Positions 58,012-64,000 of a DNA stretch of 64,000 nucleotides are shown in pieces; positions within the stretch are counted from its first letter, which is position 1; each line of letters begins with the position of its first letter. The stretch is from Stenotrophomonas sepilia (lineage in GTDB: Bacteria > Pseudomonadota > Gammaproteobacteria > Xanthomonadales > Xanthomonadaceae): NCBI RefSeq assembly GCF_003244875.1, contig NZ_LXXZ01000026.1:186001-250000 (forward strand), written 5' to 3'. Below the pieces are notes generated by a model. The model saw only the letters and a program-made list of their open reading frames with translations. It searched no databases and was not told where the DNA came from. A program made the position numbers and the translations under genes.

Positions 58012-59034
58012 ATGGCGGGCATGTCATTGCCCGCCTCCGCTTCCGCCCCGGCTTCAGCCAACCCCGCCTGCGTCATCAACTGCGTCCACTACGATGACGA
58101 GGGCAAACGCCACGACATCACCCTGGACGCCATCAGCGATGTCATTGCCAGTGGCAATGGCTTTGTCTGGGTTGGCCTGTACGACCCCAACGACGATGTG
58201 CTGCTGAAACTGCAGGAGGAGTTCTGCCTGCACGACCTGGCCATCGAGGATGCGCGCAACGCCCACCAGCGGCCCAAGGTCGAGACCTACGGCAATTCAA
58301 TGTTCGTGGTGGTGACCACCGCGCAGATGGTCGACGAGCGCATCCAGTATGGCGAAACCCATGCCTTCCTCGGCCCGCGCTTCCTGGTAACGGTGCGCCA
58401 CGGCGCCTCGCTTTCCTACGCGCCGGTACGTGCTCGGGTCGAGCGTGAGCCGCAGCTGCTGAAGATGGGCCCGTCGTACTGCCTGTACGCGGTGACCGAC
58501 TTCGTGGTCGACAATTACCTGCCGATCGTGCACCGCTTCCGCGACACCCTGGACCTGCTGGAAAAGGACATCTTCGCCGAGAACTACAAGCGCAGCACCG
58601 TGGTACGCCTGTACGAGCTCAAGCGCGAACTGAACAAGATGCGGATGGCGGTGGCGCCGCTGCAGGATGTGCTGGCCCAGCTGCGCCGTTACCAGGGCGA
58701 GCTGGTTCCGGACGAAGTGAAGCTCTACATCCGTGACGTGCACGACCACGCGGTACGCATCAGCGATGTGATCGACACCCTGCGCGAGATGCTGGGCACC
58801 GCGCTCAGCGTGAACCTGTCGCTGGTGACGCTGGCGCAGGGCGAGACGGTCAAGCGCCTCGGTGCGTGGGCCGCGCTGCTGGCGGCACCGACGCTGATCA
58901 CCAGCTGGTACGGGATGAACTTCAGCCACATGCCGGAGCTGAGCCAACCGTGGGCCTACCCACTGATGATCGTTGGTGTGGGCGGCGTCTGCGTGGGCCT
59001 GTACCGGTTGTTCAAGCGCGCAAAGTGGTTGTGA
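58012..59034 (+). CDS. corA: CorA-family magnesium/cobalt transporter
   Basis: 340 aa. A long cytoplasmic funnel domain (~1-275, with FVWVGLYDPNDDVLLKLQ and ALEDARN-type sequence) ends in two transmembrane helices; the pore motif YGMNF follows the first, and LYRLFKRAKWL ends the protein. 6 bp after the Lnb-like gene stop. ATG 58021 is an alternative start. Confidence 0.93.
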   Translation: MAGMSLPASASAPASANPACVINCVHYDDEGKRHDITLDAISDVIASGNGFVWVGLYDPNDDVLLKLQEEFCLHDLAIEDARNAHQRPKVETYGNSMFVVVTTAQMVDERIQYGETHAFLGPRFLVTVRHGASLSYAPVRARVEREPQLLKMGPSYCLYAVTDFVVDNYLPIVHRFRDTLDLLEKDIFAENYKRSTVVRLYELKRELNKMRMAVAPLQDVLAQLRRYQGELVPDEVKLYIRDVHDHAVRISDVIDTLREMLGTALSVNLSLVTLAQGETVKRLGAWAALLAAPTLITSWYGMNFSHMPELSQPWAYPLMIVGVGGVCVGLYRLFKRAKWL

Positions 59035-59044
59035 CCCGCTGGTG

Positions 59045-59101
59045 GTAGTGCCGGCCGCTGGCCGGCAACCAGGGCAATGCCGGCCAGCGGCCGGCATTGC
59101 C
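59045..59101. repeat. SMAG pair between corA and the dehydrogenase gene
   Basis: GTAG + TGCCGGCCGCTGGCCGGC at 59045-59067 and an inverted copy at 59077-59101, a large palindromic unit between the convergent stop codons. Confidence 0.85.
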
Positions 59102-59109
59102 ATTCGGCA

Positions 59110-60474
59110 TCAAGCTACGTAAACGGTCTTGATGTTCATGAACTCATGGATGCCGTGGTCGGCCAGTTCCCGGCCAAACCCAGACTGCTTGCTGCCGCCG
59201 AACGGCAGCCGCGCATCGCTCTTGACGATCGCGTTGACGAACGCGGCGCCGCATTCCATGCGTTGTGCGAAAGCTTCGCCGCGCACCGGATCGCGCGTCC
59301 ACACGCTGCCGCCGAGGCCGAAGCGGGTGTCGTTGGCCACGCGCAGTGCCTCGCTCTCATCAGCGACCCGGATCACCGCAGCCACCGGACCGAACAGTTC
59401 CTCGTCGTAGGCCGGCATGCCCGGGCCGACCTGGTCGAGCACCGTGGCCGGATAGCCGGCATGGGTGCCGGCAATCGGCTCGCCGCCTATCAGCACACGC
59501 GCCCCCTTGGCCACGCTGGCCTGTACCTGCTTGTGCAGTTCATCGCGCAGATCGGCACGGGCCATCGGCGCCAGCGTGGTGCCCCGCTCATCGGGGTCGC
59601 CGTACTGGCGCTCGGCCGCAGCTTCAACGAAGCGACGGGTGAATTCATCGGCTACCGCCTCGACCACGATGAACCGCTTGGCCGCGATGCAGGTCTGCCC
59701 GCTGTTGTCGAAGCGCGACTTCACCGCTGCCGCAACCGTCTTGTCGAGGTCGGCATCGTCGAGCACCACGAAGGCATCGCTGCCACCCAGCTCCATCACC
59801 GACTTCTTCAACTGGCTGCCGGCGTTGGAGGCGATCGAGCGCCCTGCCCGCTCGCTGCCGGTCAGCGTCACCGCCTTCACCCGTGCGTCGCGCAGCACGT
59901 CGGCGGCCTGGTCGTTGTCGATGTGCAGCACGTCGAACACGCCGTCCGGCAGGCCGCCATCACGGCACACCGCCAGGATCAGGTCGGCACACTGCGGCAC
60001 GTTGCTGGCGTGCTTGAGCAGGGCCACGTTGCCGGCCATGAACGCCGGTGCGAGGAAGCGGAACACCTGCCAGATCGGAAAATTCCACGGCATCACCGCG
60101 AACACGCAGCCGATCGGCTCGTAGCGCACATAGCTGCGCTGCGCTTCGGTGTCGATCAGCTGCGGTTTGAGATAGTCGGCCGCATGGTCGGCGTAGTACT
60201 CGCAGGCCGCCGCGCACTTGTCGACCTCGGCCAGCGCTTCGGCCTTGAGCTTGCCCATCTCGTGGGTCATCGCCTGCTGCAGGTCGTCGCGGCGCGTGCG
60301 CAGCTGCGCCGCGATCTGGCGCAGGATCGCGCCGCGTTCCTGCAGCGAACGCTCGGCCCAGCCGGGGAACGCATCGGCGGCGGCCTGCAGGCGCTGCTCG
60401 ATGTCAGCAGCGCCCATCAGTTCATGGCGGTAGGTCACCTGGCCGGTGGCCGGGTCGATGATCTCGACGGTCAT
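59110..60474 (-). CDS. gabD: NAD(P)-dependent succinate-semialdehyde-type dehydrogenase
   Basis: 454 aa aldehyde dehydrogenase. Catalytic Cys in NSGQTCIAAKRF (~260) and Glu in MELGGSDAF; the cofactor loop TGSERAGRSI is present, and PWNFPIWQVFRFLAPAFMAGN fits the short SSADH group (like E. coli Sad/GabD). It would oxidise succinate semialdehyde to succinate, a late step of GABA and putrescine breakdown; the neighbouring polyamine transporter genes fit. Exact substrate not provable here. Confidence 0.85.
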   Translation of the reverse strand: MTVEIIDPATGQVTYRHELMGAADIEQRLQAAADAFPGWAERSLQERGAILRQIAAQLRTRRDDLQQAMTHEMGKLKAEALAEVDKCAAACEYYADHAADYLKPQLIDTEAQRSYVRYEPIGCVFAVMPWNFPIWQVFRFLAPAFMAGNVALLKHASNVPQCADLILAVCRDGGLPDGVFDVLHIDNDQAADVLRDARVKAVTLTGSERAGRSIASNAGSQLKKSVMELGGSDAFVVLDDADLDKTVAAAVKSRFDNSGQTCIAAKRFIVVEAVADEFTRRFVEAAAERQYGDPDERGTTLAPMARADLRDELHKQVQASVAKGARVLIGGEPIAGTHAGYPATVLDQVGPGMPAYDEELFGPVAAVIRVADESEALRVANDTRFGLGGSVWTRDPVRGEAFAQRMECGAAFVNAIVKSDARLPFGGSKQSGFGRELADHGIHEFMNIKTVYVA

Positions 60475-60557
60475 GGGGGGTCTCCATCAAAGTGACCCCC
60501 ATTGTGCGCCGCCGGCCGTGAGCCGGATGTTGCCGGCGCTGTCGACAGACCGTGTGC

Positions 60558-61400
60558 TCAGCCGTTGTCCTGCCGTGCCAGCTGCAGGTCACGCTGGCGC
60601 CGCTTCTCGGCGCGGGCGTTGATGTACCAGCCGATCACTGCAGCGATCGACACGGCCGACACCAGCAGCGTGGCCAACGCGTTGATCTTCGGGCTGATGC
60701 CCATGCGCACCGAGGCGAACACTTTCATCGGCAGCGTGGTCGAGCCCGGCGTGGCCACGAAACTGGCCACCACCACGTCATCCAGCGACAGCGTGAAGGC
60801 CAGCAGCCAGCCCGCCACCAGAGCCGGCGCGATGATCGGCAGGGTGATGCGGGTGAATACGGTCAACCGGCTGGCACCGAGGTCCATCGCCGCTTCTTCC
60901 AGCGACAGGTCCATTTCCTGCAGGCGCGAGGACACCACCACGGTGACGAAGCATAGGGTGAAGGTCACGTGTGCGATCCAGATGGTGGCCAGGCCACGCG
61001 CGGGGAAGCCGGGAATCGCGCCCATCGAGGCCAGCAGCGCCATCAGCGAGAAGCCCAGGATCACATCCGGCATCACCAGCGGCGCGGTGACCAGCGCACC
61101 GAACAGCGGCTTGCCCCGGAAACGCTTGAAACGGGTCATCACCATCGCCGCCAGCGTACCCAGCACGGTGGCGGTGCAGGCGGTCCAGAACGCCACCACC
61201 AGGCTGGTCCACATCGCATCCATCAGCGCACGGTCGGCGAACAGGTCGCTGTAGGCACGGGTGGAGAACCCGGCCCAGACCATCGCCAGCCGCGAACTGT
61301 TGAACGAATAGAACATCAACAGCAGGATCGGCAGGTACAGGAAGGCGAAGCCGAGCAGCAGCACGCCCAGACCCAGGCCCTTGGCGGTACGCGGGCTCAT
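60558..61400 (-). CDS. potI: Putrescine/polyamine ABC transporter permease PotI-type
   Basis: 280 aa with six transmembrane helices. The EAA loop EAAMDLGASRLTVFTRITLP contacts the ATPase. Paired with PotH (4-bp overlap). ATG 61400 chosen because the upstream extension lies in potH. Transports putrescine/spermidine with PotG. Confidence 0.92.
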   Translation of the reverse strand: MSPRTAKGLGLGVLLLGFAFLYLPILLLMFYSFNSSRLAMVWAGFSTRAYSDLFADRALMDAMWTSLVVAFWTACTATVLGTLAAMVMTRFKRFRGKPLFGALVTAPLVMPDVILGFSLMALLASMGAIPGFPARGLATIWIAHVTFTLCFVTVVVSSRLQEMDLSLEEAAMDLGASRLTVFTRITLPIIAPALVAGWLLAFTLSLDDVVVASFVATPGSTTLPMKVFASVRMGISPKINALATLLVSAVSIAAVIGWYINARAEKRRQRDLQLARQDNG

Positions 61401-62329
61401 GCCTGCTTCCCTTCCAGCAGGCGCTGCTGGGAACGGTTGAACAGCAGGATCGGCACCAGCAGCAACAGGATCATCGCCACCGCCATCGCCGAGGCGCCTG
61501 GCCAGTTGCGGTTGTTGAAGAACTCGTTCCACAGCTGGCGGCCGACCATCAGCGTCTCCGAACCACCGAGCATTTCCGGGATCACGAACTCACCCACCGC
61601 CGGGATCATCACCAGCATGCAGCCGGCGATGATGCCGGCCCTGGACAGCGGCAAGGTGATGCGCAGGAACGCCTGCCACGGCTTGGCGCCGAGGTCGTAG
61701 GCCGCTTCCAGCAGGCGGTGGTCATGCTTGACCAGGTTGGCGTACAGCGGCAGCACCATGAACGGCAGGTAGCAGTAGACGATGCCGATGTAGGCGGCCG
61801 TCGGCGTATCGATCAGCTGCAGTTTCGGCAGCCCCATCGACGTCATCAGCGTCTGCAGGCCAGTGAACTGCAGGAACTGGTCGAGCAGGCCATTGCGGTC
61901 CAGGATCGCCTTCCACGCGTACACGCGGATCAGGAACGAGGTCCACGACGGCAGCACCACCAGCATCATCGCCACGTTGCGCGCGGCCGGCGACAGGCGC
62001 GCGATGGCATAGGCCATCGGGTAGCCGATCAGCAGGGTCAGGAAGGTGGAGATCGCCGCGATCCTGATCGAACTGAGGAAAGCCTGCGCATAGATCGAAT
62101 CGCGGAACAGCGCCAGGTAGTTTTCCAGGTTCAGCTTCAGCGAGAAGCCGCCGTCCGCGTACTGGAGCAGCCAGGTGTACGGCGGCGAGCCGACCCGGCT
62201 GAGCGAGAAGCTGATCATCAGCACGATCAGGAACGGCACCGCGAAGAACAGCAGCAGCCACAGGTACGGAATGCCGATCACCGTGGCACGCAGCCCCGGC
62301 AGCCAGCGCTTCAGGCCGGCGACGCTCAT
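61397..62329 (-). CDS. potH: Putrescine/polyamine ABC transporter permease PotH-type
   Basis: 310 aa, six helices, EAA loop EAAYDLGAKPWQAFLRITLP. FAVPFLIVLMISFS at the start matches PotH. Overlaps potG by 4 bp and potI by 4 bp. Confidence 0.93.
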   Translation of the reverse strand: MSVAGLKRWLPGLRATVIGIPYLWLLLFFAVPFLIVLMISFSLSRVGSPPYTWLLQYADGGFSLKLNLENYLALFRDSIYAQAFLSSIRIAAISTFLTLLIGYPMAYAIARLSPAARNVAMMLVVLPSWTSFLIRVYAWKAILDRNGLLDQFLQFTGLQTLMTSMGLPKLQLIDTPTAAYIGIVYCYLPFMVLPLYANLVKHDHRLLEAAYDLGAKPWQAFLRITLPLSRAGIIAGCMLVMIPAVGEFVIPEMLGGSETLMVGRQLWNEFFNNRNWPGASAMAVAMILLLLVPILLFNRSQQRLLEGKQA

Positions 62330-63462
62330 GAGGTCAGCACCACGCCGTCGTTGTCGCGCCAGTGCACCCACACGCTGTCCCCCCAGGTCAGGCCATCGCT
62401 GGCCCAGCGCTGCGAGTTGGCGAAATTGGCCAGCACCTTGGCACCGCTGGGCAGGCGCACGTGGTAGACCGAATGGCTGCCGAAATAGGCGATGTCCTCG
62501 ATCACGCCCTGGGCCTTGTTGGTGTGCCCTTCCGGCTCGTCCTTGCCGATCATCACCTTTTCCGGGCGCAGCGCGAATGCGACCGGCTGCCCTTCGTAAC
62601 AGGTGATGCCATGGGCGATGTAGATCGGCGCCGGGAACAGCGGCGAGCGCACGGTCACATACTCGGGCAGGTCCTCGTCGATCACTCCATCGAACAGATT
62701 GACCGAACCGATGAACTCGGCAACGAAGCGGTTGGCCGGCTGCTCGTAGACCTCGTCCGGCTTGCCGACCTGCTGGATCCAGCCGGCATCCATCACCGCG
62801 ATGCGGGTGGCCATGGTCATCGCTTCTTCCTGGTCGTGGGTGACCATCACGCAGGTCACGCCCGACGATTCGATGATGCTGACCAGTTCCAGCTGCATCT
62901 GCGAGCGCAGCTTCTTGTCCAGTGCGCCCATCGGCTCGTCCAGCAGCAGCAGCTTCGGCCCCTTGGCCAGCGACCGCGCCAGCGCCACGCGCTGCTGCTG
63001 GCCGCCGGACAGCTGGTGCGGCTTGCGCTTGCCCAGGTGGCCCATCTGCACCAGGTCCAGCATCTCGCCGACGCGCTTGCCGATCGCGTCCTTGCCCAGG
63101 CCATCCTGCTTCAGGCCGAAGGCAATGTTCTGCTCCACCGTCATGTGCGGGAACAGGGCATAGGACTGGAACATCATGTTGACCGGCCGCTGGTACGGCG
63201 GCAGTGCGTCCAGGCGCTGGCCATCGAGGGTGATGCTGCCCTTGGTGGGCGTCTCGAAGCCGCCCAGGCAGCGCAGCAGGGTCGACTTGCCACTGCCGGA
63301 GCCACCGAGCAGGGCGAAGATCTCGCCCTTGCGCACGTCCAGATTGACGTCGTCGACGGCGACGAAACCGTCGAATTCCTTGCGCAGGTCGCGAATGGAG
63401 AGATAGCCGGGCGCACCGGTCGTGTCGACGACGGTGGCTACCGGCTGGGCTTCAACGGGCAT
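62326..63462 (-). CDS. potG: Putrescine/polyamine ABC transporter ATP-binding protein PotG
   Basis: 378 aa. Walker A GGSGSGKST (~53-61), Q-loop, signature LSGGQQQRVALARSLA, Walker B LLLLDEPMGALD, then the TOBE-type C-terminal domain (~280-378). First gene of the potG-potH-potI run. The periplasmic binding protein potF is not seen in the window. Confidence 0.95.
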   Translation of the reverse strand: MPVEAQPVATVVDTTGAPGYLSIRDLRKEFDGFVAVDDVNLDVRKGEIFALLGGSGSGKSTLLRCLGGFETPTKGSITLDGQRLDALPPYQRPVNMMFQSYALFPHMTVEQNIAFGLKQDGLGKDAIGKRVGEMLDLVQMGHLGKRKPHQLSGGQQQRVALARSLAKGPKLLLLDEPMGALDKKLRSQMQLELVSIIESSGVTCVMVTHDQEEAMTMATRIAVMDAGWIQQVGKPDEVYEQPANRFVAEFIGSVNLFDGVIDEDLPEYVTVRSPLFPAPIYIAHGITCYEGQPVAFALRPEKVMIGKDEPEGHTNKAQGVIEDIAYFGSHSVYHVRLPSGAKVLANFANSQRWASDGLTWGDSVWVHWRDNDGVVLTS

Positions 63463-63771
63463 GGGGGCTCCGGGAGCGGGCGGTGGACAGCGGCGGTCAT
63501 TCTAACGGCCGGGGGCCGAAGGGGATATGACGGGAGTGGGTGGAAGCGGCCGCTGGCCCGCCCAGGGCCCCCGAGGGCGTGTCGGTTTTCCCCGCGATGG
63601 TGGCCTGTCCGCCCCACGGCCCGGGCTCCCCTGGACGACCCTGCAGCCGTCCCGGCCAGACACTGCGGGCGGCAGCCCGATCTGCAACATTTTTCAGAAC
63701 GGGATCCATTGAAAGCCCCGGACATTCCCCGCGCAATGTCCCGCATCTAGGCCTTGCATGGACCGCCCCTG
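63463..63771. other. Intergenic region between potG and the monooxygenase gene
   Basis: About 309 bp, GC-rich, no supported gene. It must hold the divergent promoters of potG and the downstream + strand gene, but no convincing boxes were found. No SMAG, tRNA or terminator was seen. Confidence 0.6.
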
Positions 63772-64000
63772 GTGATTTCCCCGGACAGCCCCTCCCCTTT
63801 CCCGCCCCGCCTGCCGGGCTGCCTGCCTGCACGGCTGCCGCTGGTCATCATCGGCGCCGGCCAGGCCGGGTTGTCGCTCAGCGCGCTCCTGCAGGAGGCC
63901 CGCGTCGAGCATCGCGTGCTGGAGGCCGAAACCGTGGGCGCCAGCTGGCGGCGGCGCTGGGATTCGTTCCAGACCAACACCGCCAACGCGACGATGGCCC
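63772..64000 (+). CDS. Flavin-dependent monooxygenase/oxidoreductase, 5' part only
   Basis: Open to the right edge (76 codons). After ~21 residues with Pro-rich sequence comes the FAD-binding [17 protein letters not shown] and an LEA ribose-binding acid, then [17 protein letters not shown], typical of CzcO/FMO-like flavoproteins. Starts at GTG; an ATG 13 bp upstream is followed by a stop. Substrate unknown. Confidence 0.75.
   Translation, partial: MISPDSPSPFPPRLPGCLPARLPLVIIGAGQAGLSLSALLQEARVEHRVLEAETVGASWRRRWDSFQTNTANATMA

Noticed and set aside
63497-63832. Minus-strand ORFs around 63.5-63.9 kb
   Set aside because: They overlap the start of the clearly recognisable flavoprotein gene or the GC-rich gap and have low-complexity Arg/Pro/Ala composition.

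Overview
The window is about 66-67% GC and its content points to the Stenotrophomonas maltophilia complex (Gammaproteobacteria, Xanthomonadales). The gene order is xanthomonad-like (comEC-exbB-exbD-msbA-lpxK-kdsB; petABC-sspA-sspB; miaB ... phoH-ybeY-corC), and at least seven intergenic gaps carry short GTAG-headed palindromes of the SMAG (REP-like) type known from S. maltophilia. No prophage, insertion sequence, integrase, CRISPR array or rRNA operon was seen. Calls rest on reading translated ORFs and motifs; no database search was run.

Layout. 1-4.5 kb: the 5' part of an efflux outer-membrane lipoprotein gene, a small membrane-protein ORF that runs into a tRNA-Gly gene, a HipBA-type toxin-antitoxin pair, an FAD oxidoreductase, and a second identical tRNA-Gly. 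4.7-16.2 kb: one long minus-strand run, comEC-exbB-exbD-msbA-lpxK-kdsB-LMW phosphatase-NHL protein-uvrC-pgsA, mostly overlapping or within about 20 bp; it combines lipid A/Kdo supply, lipid A export, phospholipid synthesis, DNA uptake and excision repair. 16.2-18.2 kb: an OmpR-type two-component pair. 18.4-19.8 kb: small ORFs and two identical tRNA-Val genes, each with its own terminator. 19.9-22 kb: uvrB. 22-29.7 kb: a type IV pilus minor-pilin cluster (fimT, pilV, pilW, pilX, pilY1, pilE) plus a separate fimT-like gene and tRNA-Asn. 29.9-34.7 kb: ppnN and a large Oar-like TonB-dependent receptor.

35-43 kb: an SDR protein with a degenerate active site, monothiol glutaredoxin, superoxide dismutase, an AhpD-like protein, purE-purK, a cysteine-less Trm112-like protein, nadC, DUF2272 and DUF3301 proteins and sspA-sspB. 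43-46.8 kb: the cytochrome bc1 genes petABC and a lytic transglycosylase. 46.8-50 kb: a WYL regulator divergent from a glutathione transferase, then miaB. 50.2-53.2 kb: a YhhJ/YbhF/HlyD-type ABC exporter. 53.2-59 kb: a 440-bp intergenic region with a 172-bp-period tandem repeat carrying four DnaA-box-like 9-mers, then phoH-ybeY, a small secreted protein, corC, a Lnb/DUF4105 protein and corA. 59.1-63.5 kb: a succinate-semialdehyde-type dehydrogenase and potI-potH-potG, i.e. polyamine uptake next to a candidate polyamine/GABA breakdown step. The window ends in the 5' part of a flavoprotein monooxygenase gene.

Most promising for follow-up: the phasing-conserved 172-bp element before phoH, the terminator-containing leader before ppnN, the hipBA segment between duplicated tRNA-Gly units, and three proteins that appear to have lost catalytic or metal-binding residues.
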